NCBI GenBank assembly: GCA_033032175.1
Contig: CM065314.1
Span: 3,348,001 to 3,412,000, forward strand
Reading direction: 5' to 3'
DNA length: 64,000 nucleotides
DNA from: Saturnia japonica
Taxonomy: Eukaryota > Arthropoda > Insecta > Lepidoptera > Saturniidae
Under the pieces are notes generated by a model, which saw only the letters and a program-made list of their open reading frames with translations, did not search any database and had not been told where the DNA came from. How positions within the stretch are numbered: position 1 is the first letter of the stretch; each line of letters opens with the position of its first letter. Shown one piece after another: positions 36,494 through 48,017 of this stretch. Position numbers and translations under genes: made by a program.

Positions 36494-36910
36494 TGTAGAA
36501 ACTTTGGGACTTCTGAACAAAAAAACTGCGACAAATAGTTTAGGCAGTCCTCTCTCGTGATGTTAACCTTACAGAACCTATATAATTCTGAAGAGACCGA
36601 AACAGGTGAAAATCTGAAGGTGCAAGGTCAGGGCTATATGGTGAATGCAGTAACACCTCCCAGCCAAACTGTCTTAATTTTTGCTGAGTGGCTAAAGATG
36701 TGTGTGGTCTCGCGTTATCGTGATGAAAGAACACACCCTTCCTGTTGATCAATTCCGGCCGCTTTCTCTCAACTGCTTCCTTTAATCTCATCAGTTGTTG
36801 GCAGTAGAGATCCGAATCGATGGTTTTGCCGGGCGGTAAAAGCTCATAATGAACAATGCCCTTCCAGTCCCACCATACACACAGCATTACCTTATTTCGA
36901 GTTAACCCAG
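36494..36910 (-). pseudogene. mariner transposase, C-terminal half
   Basis: Continues the transposase beyond the insertion: 'MLCVWWDWKGIVHYELLPPG', the second catalytic Asp in 'FFHHDNARPH' and the third in 'SPYSPDLAPSDFHLF'. There are 34 residues between the last two Asp residues, the D,D34D spacing of mariner. A frame change at about 36540-36550 creates an early stop; the true C-terminus lies in another frame down to about 36494. The enzyme would cut and paste the element at TA sites, but this copy cannot make it. Confidence 0.92.
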
Positions 36911-36923
36911 GTTTAGCCGCAGT

Positions 36924-37980
36924 GGGGCACTATGTCTGGAACCTCCTCGTGGTGTGCCCCGGGCAACGGCGGCCGCTTTACGGCCGACGGCTAATACCAG
37001 ACCGACGGCGTTCCTCCCCTGTACCCCTCTGCTCATCAGAGGAGACAGGGGATGGGGCAAGAGTGGACCTGCTTCGGCTCGTCCACTACGGACGGACTCG
37101 TCGTTGACGGCGGAGGAGGAAGAAAACCTCTTTAAAAAATCGCTTACGGCGGTGGAGTAAACCACCTTAAAAAACCTTGGACGGACTGTGGTGGAGTAAA
37201 CCACCCTGTAAAAAATCACGGACGGACGGTGGAAGACAACCACCTTAAAAAATTACTGGACGGAGGTGGAGAAAACCACCAGTATAAAAAATCAAGGACG
37301 GACAGTGGAAGGAAACCACTTAAAAAAAATAACCGGACGGTTGAGGATGAGCACCTCGTTAAAAAATCAAAGACGGACCTGACAAGGACGGACGAGAGCT
37401 CAATGACGGCAGAGGAGGAAACCTCTATAAAAAACCAACGACGGACTAGTGGGGGAGGGGGTGCGTTCATTCGCCTCCTTCTCCTGCCGTTACAGGACGG
37501 CAGAGGAGAAAACCTCGGTAAAAAATCATGGCCGGGCTAGCGGGGTGGGGGTGCGTTCATTCGCCCCTTACCCCCGCCATATGCCAAACATTATGGCAGG
37601 GACAGAGGAGAAAACCTCTATAAAAAACCCAACGACGGGTGGGTGGGGGACAGGTGGTGGTTCATCCGCCTCCTTCTGCCAGGCCGAACCAAGGGGAGAT
37701 GGATCGGGGGGCCTGTCTTCCCATTGCACTGGTTTGGCGGACGGGGAGACAGTTCGTCACCGGGCTGTCTCCGTCAGCGGGCGGCCCTTCCGGGCCTTGC
37801 CGCCGGGGCGGCGCGGCTGAATGCCAGCGCAGTGCCCGCGTCGACCCAGCATGGCGGCGGACGGTGCACCGTGGAGTTTTTTAGTGAGTAGGAGTCTCAC
37901 ATAACCACTCGTTCCCCCGGGCGAGTGTGTACCCATGACGGGTTTTCCACTCCACGTTAACAAAAAAAAAAAAAAAAAAA
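36924..37980 (+). mobile_element. Poly-A retroelement inside mariner, with hairpin array
   Basis: Flanked by the 13-base duplication GTTTAGCCGCAGT (36911-36923 and 37981-37993) and ending in a run of about 19 A. This shows insertion by target-primed reverse transcription. The 5' end begins GGGGCACT and pairs with GTGTGCCCC about 25 bases on. The middle (37088-37630) is a tandem hairpin array; the 3' part is GC-rich ('cccatgacgggttttccac'). Several overlapping frames exist but none resembles a known protein, so I read it as a LINE 5'-UTR/3'-UTR derivative or a long SINE. Confidence 0.88.
37088..37630 (+). repeat. Array of about ten tandem hairpin units
   Basis: Each unit has 'acgg(ac)', a 4-5-base stem, a 6-7-base purine-rich loop (agtaaa, agaaaa, aggaaa), the matching arm, then 'taaaaaatca'. 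Stems are GGTGG/CCACC at 37151, 37190, 37228 and 37265, AGTGG/CCACT at 37304, and GAGG/CCTC types at about 37112, 37343, 37411, 37502 and 37604. The T-to-A change in one arm is matched by A-to-T in the other. Confidence 0.8.
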
Positions 37981-38520
37981 GTTTAGCCGCAGTCTGTGAA
38001 GCCTGTCCGATCTTAGACCACGACCTTTTTCGCACGTTCTTGTCGTACGTAATCCACTTTTCATCGCCAGTTATCAATCTCTTCAAAAACGGCTCGGTTT
38101 CATTATGTTTCAATAAGTAATCACAAAGAAGTACACGGTTCATTAGGTTTCTTTCAGTGAGATCCTGTGGCACCCAAATATCGAGCTTTTTGGTATAGCC
38201 AGCTTTCTTCAAATGGGTTAAAACTGTTTTGTGGTCAATTTCCAGTTCTTCAGCTACATTGTAACTACTTATATGCCAAACTGGCTTCACTTTTTCAAAA
38301 ATGGTTTCCATTTTATTCGTAACAGGGCTGCCAGAGCGAGGTGCATCTTTAACATCAAAATTTCCGGACTGAAAACGTTTGAACCAACTTTGTGCTACTC
38401 TTACTAACACTGCATTAGGTCCATAAACATCACTAATTTTTTCGCTGCTTGTGATGCATTTTTGCCTTTTTTGTAATAATATTTTAAAATGTATCGAATT
38501 TCTTCAATAGATTCACTCAT
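37981..38520 (-). pseudogene. mariner transposase, N-terminal half
   Basis: Starts at ATG 38518-38520 (MSESIEEIRYI...). It has an N-terminal helix-turn-helix region ('GKNASQAAKK', later 'ELEIDHKTVLTHLKKAGY') that would bind the terminal repeats, and the mariner hallmark WVPQDL. The first catalytic Asp is in 'ITGDEKWITYDK'. A frame change, consistent with one A lost from a run, occurs at about 38430, so the frame opening at the ATG ends early. The reading continues until the retroelement insertion at 37980. Family hallmarks make this certain as mariner; it is not functional as read. Confidence 0.92.
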
Positions 38521-38784
38521 TTTTACTGAAAGAAAAACAAATGAAAAGTAGTGGAAAACAACTTTTTTTATTTTTAATGTAACCTTTTTAATGTTACTAA
38601 AACCAGCCAGATACAAATAGTACAGCCAAAGAAATTTTATAACAAGTTTATACCTCCGATATGCGAAAACACTTTTTCCCCGACCTATTAAGTACAGAAC
38701 GAGTGGTCGATGATTCGAGTCCCAGTAATTCGATATTTTTTATAATTATTATGAAAGATGCAAAATTCTAAATTGTTAATTATT

Positions 38785-39060
38785 TATTGGCAATGATTGC
38801 TCAGTTGTAGTGTATGATTGACGTGAGTTCGAAACCCTGCAATGAGCCTCTTTCGATGAAGGAAAACATCGTTATGAAACCATGGTATGGTGGTAGTAGC
38901 GTGGTCGTAGCATTGTGGTTAATGCTCGCCTCTCTAACTACCACAGTCAAGTTGAAAATTTGTCACCGAGTAACTATAGTTGTATTCCAGTTCCCTCGGC
39001 TTAGCATGTTTAATCATAGGCCACAAAGTGTCGCTTAATATCCGGTGAGATTGTGACCAA
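38785..39060 (+). repeat. SINE family S1
   Basis: Begins 'ggcaatgattgctcagttgt' (A-box-like), B-box-like GAGTTCGAAACCC, then 'gaaggaaaacatcg' and 'gttgaaaatttgtcaccgag'. The 74-codon frame across it is not a gene. Confidence 0.65.
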
Positions 39061-40019
39061 AAATTAAAACCAAAAAGGGATAAAAACGTTACGTTTTTAC
39101 ACTATAAAATGATTACCTATTAGAAGTCAATATAAATAGTAGGTACAGCTTAAGAACTTACGATTGTCGGTAAAACCATTTTGGACATTTAAAATTATCT
39201 ACATAAACAAATGAGTGATGCACGGTTATTCCACAGCATTGTCCGTTGGTGATAAATAGAGGCGGATAGAGGACAAAGTTTTAATATAAATTGGTCAATC
39301 AGTCATGAGGTCACCGTGGCAGATTTAAAAAAATAATAATGAATCATAGGACTCTAGTAACCAGGGAATACAAATATCGTATATTATTATAAAATTATTA
39401 TTAACTGGCATCCGGCCGTGGCATCGCACGCGATAAATACAATAAAATATTTAATAACAATAAAGCATGGCCTACAATCATCAGCTTGAACGTAGTAAAA
39501 TATCTCGTAGACTGAAATCTATAGAGCGTACTCAGTCTTAGCTCAGACTTATCTCAGCCTGAAGTTCCGAAATTGAAATTTATCGTTGCAAGCTTAGCAT
39601 TTGTTCAGCTTTACCTGAGTAAAGTTCAAGTCATTGAATTCGACGACTTACGGAATACTTGGGTATTATACGAATAAAAAAATTGTATGGCATAATATTG
39701 ACGTAACTGTCATTTTATATACTTTTTAAATTATCTGTATCGCTTAATTCTCATTGGCTTTTGTTACATAGAAATAACTGTTTTTATTACGTACACGTAG
39801 TTACACGTTTTGTTATTCTTGTTGTTTGCAGTTGTTTCTCGATATTGCTTTGCAACTTTAATCTTTTTATTTAATGTAAGCATAATCTGTCATTTTTACT
39901 TTAAAGCAAGTTGAATATTATACAATTACACAATTTAAATTCTATTTTAAATAGGTTTTTAATTTTCTATGCATATTTCGTGATTAATTTACTTGTTTGA
40001 GCGGAGTTTTATTTCAAAA
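39061..40019. other. Mostly unassigned; one Helitron-like end
   Basis: At about 39407 'ctggcatccggccgtggc' resembles an inverted Helitron 3' end (CTGG instead of CTAG). The rest is AT-rich with nothing recognised. Confidence 0.4.
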
Positions 40020-40199
40020 GTGTAACCACATCTCTAATACAGAACCTTAAAATCTCCACACCATGCCATTTTATTCCTTCCCCAGCGTGGTCAAGTAACT
40101 TGACTCGCATTTTTGTCGTGGCGTGACCTAGCGGAAAATCGGGACAGAGGGCGTAATAACGGTGACAGTCCCGATACATCGAGACGAATGGCAACCCTA
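40020..40199 (-). mobile_element. hAT-type terminus, single end
   Basis: Read on the minus strand it begins TAGGGTTGCCATTC (from about 40200), the same start as the hAT-like elements at 16078 and 28531. The partner end was not found nearby. Confidence 0.45.
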
Positions 40200-40559
40200 A
40201 GCATGTAGATACAGTCCAAACTTAACGCGGGTGGATAAAAAAATCTGAATGAAAACGAAAGCAAAGCCGCCGTAAACTGCTAGTCTACAATACAGTAACT
40301 ACAAATCACAGTTTACTTATTTGGATAGCCGGTTACGTAGAATAGTCATAGTGAGTCGCGTACCAATGCACCCACCCGGCCGTGGCTTCCGGTAAACTCC
40401 ACGATACGTTTGCTTAACGTTTCCTCGCTCCTTTCGGTAATGGCTTCTTATTAGAAATAATAAACCTGTTGCTGCGTTCTTTATATAATTCCAATCTTCA
40501 AGGAGGTGTGCTTTCGAAAGGACCGACAGAAATGGTAATATGATAGATTAACGCTCTAT

Positions 40560-40690
40560 TGTTTTTACCCGACTGCGAACTGGGAGTGACAAAGGCTTTA
40601 AAATATTTAAGTACGACATTTGGGAATCAAAATATTTTTTTTAATCAAATGTTTTTGTTGCAAACGGGTTTTTTGTATACATTTTAATGA
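40560..40690 (+). repeat. Repeat family R, partial copy
   Basis: Contains 'ttttacccgactgcgaactg', 'gggagtgaca' and 'aatcaaatgtttttgttgca', in the order seen at 15970-17470 but without the central part. Confidence 0.5.
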
Positions 40691-40702
40691 TTTATTAATG
40701 TA

Positions 40703-41036
40703 CTAGCTGTGCCCGTGGCTGCACTCGCGTGGACTACAGAATGCCGACAATCGGGCAGACGCGCGATTCGTACTATATCCTCGCTCCCGGTTATTTTAAA
40801 GATAAAAACGCTTATTGTGGGTGACCCTTAGAAGATAGACACACGCTTATAATTACGTAGTACATTAAATTCATATCTTTCTCATGGTTTACCCAGCATA
40901 AGCCATTTAAGCGCCCGAATTGATTCATCATGACCAGTTTCTTTTTTATTTGCGCGGATCTCTAATTCTTTTTCTAAAATAAAATAAAAGACCAACCGTT
41001 TCGGAGATTACCCGGAAGAAACAGAAAATTTTTAGA
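40703..41036 (-). mobile_element. Helitron-like element, family D (copy 3, truncated)
   Basis: Plus strand begins CTAGCTGTGCCCGTGGCTGC, continues 'gtggactacagaatgccg' and stops at 'gagattacccggaag', lacking the TC end. Confidence 0.7.
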
Positions 41037-42164
41037 TTCCTCGCGAATTTGGCTATCATATACAAATTACCTTACAATAACACTTAACTCCAAGGTAACC
41101 AAGCGAGTCTTTCTCGATGCAAACCGACAAAGCAGTCGCGTCGGTAACACAACATTGCAATCGCCAATCGAGATAACATGATTGCAGGCGTAAATTATAC
41201 AGCCAACGACCGTGATTGACGAATTAATTAATAATATCTTCGACTGAATTTAATATGATTTTTATTCACAGCGCCTTCGGTTTCGAAACATAAAATTATA
41301 TGCTAACGGATATTCTGTCCTTAAATTACGTCATTTCCCGACAAAACCAAATATAATTATAAAAATTATGTTTTATTTTAAAAAGTAATTCATCGTATGA
41401 ATAATAATATTTATTACGGCATAGTTTTATTAAATACTAGTGCGACCTGCTCCTTATTCGCCCGGATGCAATTTACTATTGAAGAAAATGTTAAGTGCGC
41501 TTAGCAAAAAAATAGTAAGTATGTTTATTTTATAACATGTCTCTATCATCAGTGGTTATAGATTGTGGTGCATTGTCGGTCTATCAAACTGTCGTTAGAA
41601 GGGATTCGTTCAATCAAATCTTGCCTTGAATTTGTGTAAAATGAAACAAAATACTGTCAAACTGAACGTCCCATTTTTTTAATACTAACTCCAAACTTCA
41701 GATGTTTCCAGTGGATTTTCCTTAAAAAATTATTTATTACAAACCACAGAGAACTTTTTGTTACAAACCTTGTTCTGACAACTACGAACATAATATAAAA
41801 ATATAACCAAATCAGTCGAGTCGCAAGTGACAATATTTCATAAATGTGGCAATTAATTTTTATTTTTATATATACTTTATGCTAATTTTAAAAATTAAAT
41901 TTTATGTGTAAAAAAGGCTAAAAATATTATAGAAAGTAGGATTAAGGAGTAATGGAGAGCAATCATTGAGCCATGTATTTTATGTACTATTTAAATGTAT
42001 GTAGGTACCTAAAGAAGTTTTTTTAGGAAGCTAACTAAATACAAAATTCTGAAATAAGTACATAGTTGGTTTTTGAGCGTACAAATGTATAGAAATAAAG
42101 AAATTTTTCTATAGTATTTTTTCTTACGTAAAATTTAACGGAAAGAGGATATTTATTTGATATA
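41037..42164. other. Mostly unassigned sequence
   Basis: At 41438-41472 'ctagtgcgacctgctcc..cccggatgcaat' resembles another inverted Helitron 3' end. Otherwise nothing recognised. Confidence 0.4.
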
Positions 42165-42720
42165 CTAGCTGTGCCTGCGGCTGTGCTCGCTTGGACTATA
42201 GAATGTCGTCGATCGGGTACACGCGCGCGAATCTTACCCGTTAATTCTTGTTTTGGGTGATCCTTAGAAGACAGACGTATTATGCTCTCGCTGACTTCTT
42301 TGTAGGTTTTTTTTTAATATCTACAATTATGTAATACATTAATTTGAAATATCTCTTATAATTTACCCAGCGTAAACCATTTAAGCGCCCCAATTGATTC
42401 ACAATGACCAGATTTTTTTTAATTAAGCAGAGCCCTAATTGTTTTTATGAAAAGTAGCCTAAGTTACTCTTTATAACATCAGCTATCTGCAAGTAAAAAT
42501 CCCGTCAAAATCGGTCCGACCGTTTCGAAGTTTACCCGGAACAAACAAACAGACATAAAACATTTTAAAAACTGGTTTTGGTATAGGTAAGTATCATATG
42601 TACTTTGTTATACATTTAGTAAAAGAAAACTGTTATTTGGACATTACAAACAGAAATACATACATAACATCACGTCTGTATTCCCCGTAGGATTAGGTTC
42701 AATTTTATTTCTTGTATAGA
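42165..42720 (-). mobile_element. Helitron-like element, family D (copy 4)
   Basis: Plus strand begins CTAGCTGTGCCTGCGGCTGT and ends 'tttatttcttgtataga'. It contains an extra segment of about 45 bases ('atcacgtctgtattccccgt', about 42668-42710) not seen in the other copies. Confidence 0.75.
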
Positions 42721-43479
42721 TAAATACATACTAAGAAATCAATACACACCTTGATATTTCGAAATCTAGTTCTGATAGAATCCGATATGAACAGTGGAAG
42801 GGAAAGCAAAGCATCATGGAAAAATAAAGTTAAATGAAACATTAAAAAAAAAAATATCAAGCACAACCAGCCTCATTAATTAAGAAAACATTGAGTATTA
42901 TTAAAGAAAATTGGATGTAAACAAAAATCATATTTATGGCTTCCCTATAACAGAACGTCGTAACTAGGGTTGCCAACTATCAAGCATAAGCCAAATTCTA
43001 TTTCCAGTTTCTAGAGCCCTCGAGCAAGATTTTAAACATTGAATTAAGGGTTTTTATTTACTAATTTAAATTATTTGTGTAATTCAACATACCCGATCAT
43101 TTACTATTATTATTACATAATTCAGGAAACTATAAAACTAATATATTATGTCGAATAACTACATAAAAATTTTTTTAAGAGAACGTTTCTATAGACCGAC
43201 GAGTGATGTGAATTTGTCTGCCTTATTCGTGTTTCACTTAAGAAGGGTTCAACGTTATTAAAAAAAACTTATAAATAGCTACAATATCTCATAGGTGTTT
43301 ACAATTAGTACCGGATAGTGACATTACTATTTTCAAAACACAATAAAATAGCAACACATGAAATGTCATTTCACTCCGTGGAAATAAAAGAGGCAGTATT
43401 ATAAACATTGTTGATTAAAATGTTAAAATAACAAAAGTAAAGCCTAGGTGCATATTTAATTATTTATTTAAAAAAAAAC
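42721..43479. other. Mostly unassigned; one hAT-type start
   Basis: TAGGGTTGCCAACTATC at 42967-42983 matches the hAT-type start seen at 28531; no partner end was found. Confidence 0.4.
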
Positions 43480-43740
43480 ATCATCAGGTGAGTGAGGATG
43501 TGGTCCAAGATAATACACTAAGCTTAGTGGGGAAACTGGATCTCAAGTACAGCTGCCGAAACACATCTATAGTTGCTTGGCGACAGATTTTCAACTCGAC
43601 CGTGGTAGATAACATGTTGGCCATCACTACCACAATGACTTCATCACGATACTTTCTTCACCGAAAGCTCAAGCTCATTGCACGGATTCGAACTCGCGTT
43701 AATACACTCTACCACTGAACTATCATTGAAAGAAAAAATC
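43480..43740 (-). repeat. SINE family S1 (near-complete copy)
   Basis: On the minus strand: 'tgatagttcagtggtagag' (A box), GAGTTCGAATCC (B box), 'tgagctttcggtgaag', 'gttgaaaatctgtcgcc', and 3' end 'ccttggaccacatcc'-type sequence near 43500. About 260 bp. The plus and minus frames over it are shadows. Confidence 0.75.
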
Positions 43741-45057
43741 TTTACTGCTGATATAATATTAAAAAATATAGAATAGAATAAATCTATTAAAAAAAAAACA
43801 TAACTTAAATGAACAGCCTCTATTTCAACATGTTGCAAGATTGCTTTGGAGCACATTAACACTGTAATTCATAATCGACGGGCGAACAGTCCTCCAAAAT
43901 CCACTGTTCAGCATTCGTATAATTAACGGTTGAATGTTTAATGGCCTTTTTTTGTCTTTCATAAACAATAACTGAAGATTCCTATAACTGAATGGATTTT
44001 CACACGATATTGTCTATTAAAAAGCATGTTAACTATGAAAATTTTCTATTGCTGTCAATTCGGCGTTACATTGAAAGATTACATTACAAAATTTGTGCGT
44101 GATTTCAAACTTTCATGCGAGTTATTAACAAAAAGAGGCATAATATGTGTAGAAAAGGTTTCCTTTGTAAATTTTTATTGACGACGAAATTCCATAGGGT
44201 TAAGTCAATGATATTATAAATCTTACTTATATTAACATTGGGTTAAGGTGATTTTGAAAATAATGTTTAGACACTGATGTAACTCGCATAACTTCATCGC
44301 TCACTAGATTACTTTTAAGACTCAAGTGATTTTCTATTTTCATTTTTATTTTTAAAAAAACACAAAACAATCATCAATAAATAAAAATAAGATAAAAATT
44401 CCGAGCAAGGGGACAGTTTGGTTGACGAAATACGGTCAGTCAGCATCCAGCCCCTAACATCTGTCAAATTAGAGATTACTTTTGTTTATGAAATGCATAA
44501 AGGTTGAATGCGCCGCATAGTGTCTGAATCGTCTCATAGAGGAGCCCCCATCATGACTATGAATTCCAGTGTAAGAGGCCTTAAGACGCACGGACATCCA
44601 GCCGGTGCCGCGGTGGACGGATGATGAATTGCTTCAAATGAAAGTTAATTAGCTTTCCCTCGTTAGTTTTTAGTTTACACACTACAGTGTAATTTAAATG
44701 TAACTGTAGTTTGTCACAGAACCGCTTTGTGATGTACGGGTATCGGTTATCACTATCAGCTGTCAGTCACCGCTGCGCTGTACCGGACAGCCGGACGCAA
44801 ACGGTCCGCAACGCCCACGACCCTCCGATAACAGATAAAACTACTAGGAAGGCTAATGTGAGGGATGTTCCACTAAAACGTACAACACGGTTATTATTTT
44901 ACTTCGTAATCAGCAAGTGCCTTTACAATGGTTAACAAACATACATTCTTTGTATGCCGAAGGATCAGCCAACAGATACATTTTATATATACCGGACCAC
45001 AAGCGGAAAGAAACCGGTTTTTAAAGATTTAGCCGAAAGTTTATTGGTTTGTGGTAG
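43741..45057. other. Unassigned sequence
   Basis: 44540-44890 is moderately GC-richer with a 74-codon frame of no recognisable type. No repeat structure found. Confidence 0.4.
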
Positions 45058-45065
45058 GTTTGGAT

Positions 45066-45863
45066 TAGGGGTGTTGCGGATATTCGCATCCGTCTCCGCA
45101 TCAATCGATACGGAGCTTTTAAGGATGTGAATTTATAAGTGCAAAGCGCAAGCGAGTAAGTAACGATATGTAAAGAAAGTGGTTGGGGCCAGTGTGCCGC
45201 GTGCCTCGTACGTGATCCCTAATAGACCAATAGGAAGGCACACAAGACATGATCCTATAGGTTTTGTTAGTTTTGTTTTAGTAATCGACGTTATTTCTAT
45301 TGTGAATCAATTACAGTGTTTGTTTACTGTGTATAACCAAGTTGTTTGCGTGGTTGATGAATATTTCGATGTAAATATTGAGTGAAAAGGTGAATAAAAA
45401 TGTTGCCACCAACAAAAAGCAGTATCTACACTTATTTTACATTAGACGATTTGAATAATATTCACTTATTTGGTGGAAAGTTAATCACGTTCAACTTACG
45501 AATCTCTCCAGATTTACACGCAGATATTTATCACTCCCACCATCCAGTGTTCCCAGTGAACAACTACAATAGCTACAATATTACTATTTATTTAATATAA
45601 TTCACCATTTTTTAAGTTTCATTATTAAACAAAGTTTATTGTAAAATTCTAAACTCAAAATACTAATAAGTCAGACCAAAAATTGTATTAGTTTTGTTCT
45701 CAAAATATGATTAATTAAACCTTAAAATTAAATCGATTTTCATTTATTTATGTACTTGAAATTGAAATATGTTTGAGAAATCCTGAAATCCGCATCCACG
45801 GATGTGATCCTCTAATAATCCACATCCGCGGATGTCAAAATTATTGCATCCGCAACAACCCTG
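45066..45863 (+). mobile_element. hAT transposon derivative with 8-bp duplication
   Basis: Ends TAGGGGTGTTGCGGAT and, inverse, CAGGGTTGTTGCGGATGC. Flanked by exact GTTTGGAT at 45058-45065 and 45864-45871. An 8-bp duplication plus CAGGG ends identify hAT. Subterminal ATCC(R)CGGATGT words repeat at the right end (45790-45850), as expected of transposase binding sites. At 798 bp it cannot encode a complete transposase. Confidence 0.85.
45401..45600 (+). pseudogene. Possible hAT transposase N-terminal remnant
   Basis: ATG at 45401 opens a frame starting MLPPTKSSIYTYFTLDD. Many hAT transposases begin with a short basic stretch and a '(V/I)(W/Y).YFT' segment leading into a BED zinc finger. Here the zinc-binding Cys/His pairs that should follow are not present, and the frame ends after 66 residues. 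Its location inside a hAT element is the main support. Chance is possible. Confidence 0.3.
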
Positions 45864-45871
45864 GTTTGGAT

Positions 45872-46554
45872 GTAGCACGCACGATGTCAAAAAAAAAAAT
45901 ATGCATTATGTATTTGCTATTTTGAATAAATGATTAACAAAACAACATTTGTAGTTTTTATTTCTATTATTGTTTTAAAAGTGCGAAAATTTTTGCTGTA
46001 TTTTTATTAATATAAATCTATGCTTTAGGTATACTATACTATTGATATCGCGTACTTATGACTGCGAATTTGCAGTTAGACAATTTTTTATTATTTAGAA
46101 CACAATGTTTCGATGAACGTACAAAACGGCGTTTCTATTGTAACATAGAATTCATTAACATAAAAAGATATAATTTTCTCATTTGCGTGTTTGTTTAACA
46201 TAATTTCCACCGTATTACTACATAAACATTATCGCATGGGACACTAAATAATGCTAAACTACACTAAATATATAAATAAAATCCCACAGGCTTGGTCAGT
46301 TACTTCCTCTATATCGTAAATTATTAAAAGTAAATTATAATTCAGAATTAGTAATGTAATTACTTATTTACTATATTAAATAACTTTGATTAAATTATCT
46401 GTATTAAAGTTTCCTTTGACGTGGCATAAACGTGGCAGCGTAAGGTATTTTAATAATAATCGATAAACCCGACTAATGAAACAGAATGCCTCTTACCTAA
46501 ACTTATTGAGAAATTATAAAGTATTACAAATAAAAAACCTATTTATTTTTAACC
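45872..46554. other. Unassigned AT-rich sequence
   Basis: Nothing recognised. Confidence 0.4.
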
Positions 46555-46800
46555 GACATTAAAGTTTACCAATTTCGAATGTATTTTTTTTTTAATGGAT
46601 GTTCAGCCATAGCTTCGTTGTTTATAAACCGATTTGGATGATTCTTTTTTTGTTTGATATGGTTCCATTTTAAGTTAATTGGCATTGGAGATTCGAATTC
46701 GATTATACCCCACGAAACTCCTGAAAACCATAGAAATTGGTTTCGTTTTTTGTTAAAAATTTCGGTGTATTTTATTATATTATCCATCCTCAGTATAAAC
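46555..46800 (+). repeat. Family T repeat
   Basis: Contains 'atggatgttcagccatagc', 'aaaccgatttggatgattct' and 'ttggcattggagattcgaa'. Matches 3296-3545 in inverse orientation. The minus-strand 83-codon frame is a shadow. Confidence 0.6.
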
Positions 46801-47312
46801 GGAAATAAAATATTCACAAATTAAAATACCAGTTTTTTTTACATACAGTGTAAACTCTTTATAACGTTATCCTTTATAACAATAAACTCCCTATAACGTT
46901 GAAGTGAGCCCAACTTGGTTGGTTTTCGTTAAAACCCACATATTGAAACACTCTTTATAGCGATACGCCATTCTCTATTACGAAGAAATGTGTAGGAAGA
47001 CGATTCCACCACATATCTAGATATGAATAGAATACATAAAATACACTCATCAAAAAAGTCTAAGCAACATGTACTAATTTAAATTTTAGGATGGTTCTTC
47101 ACATTATAACGTTGTATTTTATTTTATAATAATATCTTTAGGGTTCTATGATGTAAAAATAACAGCTGTTGTCTTTATAAGTTCTTTTAATAACAGAAAT
47201 GAACAATATTAGAATATACTGTAGAAACTAAGATACATAAGAAACTAAACTTTTTTCTTACAATATGAAATTTTCTAAAGAAAATGTATTTATTGTGAAA
47301 GAATAGAACAAT

Positions 47313-48017
47313 TTAATACAAAGTATGGGCTCCTCTGCTATTCAGAACTTGTCGGCAACGATTATTCATTGAATTAATGAGACTGTTTGTGTCATCTTGC
47401 GGTATTCGCTCCCAATGGAATTGTAGCAAATCCTTCAGCTGTTGGGTTGTTGTCGCTCCGTCCAAGTCCTTCAAAACACGTCTCTGGAGCATGTCCCATG
47501 CGTGCTCGATGGGGTTGAGACCTGACGATTGTGCAGGCCAGGGCAATACCCGGATGTTCTCCGTTGCAAAGTATTCACTGGTTCGCCGAGCTGTATGTGA
47601 ACGCGCATTGTCATGCATTAACCTAAAATCGGAGCCAAAGGTTTGTGCAAATGGGTAGATATAAGGTCTGAGAATATCCTCAATGTAATTTTCAGCATTC
47701 ATGTTTCCATTTACAAAAACGAGCTCAGTTTGCCTGTTCTTCATAATACCCGCCCATAACATAACTGTTGAGCCGCTGTATGGATGAACTTCCTGAACGC
47801 ACCTGAAATTTTCAGTATTTCCGGGCCGACGATACACTCGCACCCTTCTTGTATCAGGCTTAAACCCGAATCGCGACTCATCGGAAAACATAATTTTATC
47901 CCATTGTCCCTGGGTCCATGTTATGCGTTCTCTACACCATTCATATCGACGAGCGCGATTCCCGTGACGTATCGGTGGGCACCTGATTGGGACGTCGAGC
48001 TCGTAGGCCGTACTCAT
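47313..48017 (-). pseudogene. Tc1 transposase, catalytic part
   Basis: RNase H-like DDE domain. First Asp in 'IMFSDESRFGF', second in 'LMHDNARSHTA', Glu in 'SSGLNPIEHAWD'. There are 34 residues between the last two, the DD34E spacing of Tc1 elements. The C-terminus 'NSLINSMNNRCRQVLNSRG' is typical. The frame overlaps the DNA-binding part by about 77 bases in a different register; a one-base change in a short C run near 47985 accounts for it. Otherwise the protein is intact, so this insertion is fairly young. Confidence 0.93.

Larger units (their letters stand above)
36365..38688 (-). mobile_element. mariner transposon, interrupted
   Basis: Terminal repeats begin ATAGGTCGGGGAAAAAGT at both ends, 26 of 28 bases alike, flanked by TA (36363-36364 and 38689-38690). 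Boundaries could shift by 3 bases because of the TAATA context. Without the inserted retroelement the mariner is about 1.25 kb, the usual mariner size. The transposase lies on the minus strand and is broken by one large insertion and at least two small frame changes. Confidence 0.95.

Noticed and set aside
37229..37891. Several overlapping plus-strand frames of 80-120 codons
   Set aside because: They run through the tandem hairpin array and the GC-rich tail in different registers; the repetitive Lys/Asp peptide is a product of the DNA repeat.
37757..38410. 217-codon minus-strand frame as one gene
   Set aside because: It joins mariner transposase to unrelated residues read through the poly-A retroelement; the fusion is a by-product of the insertion.
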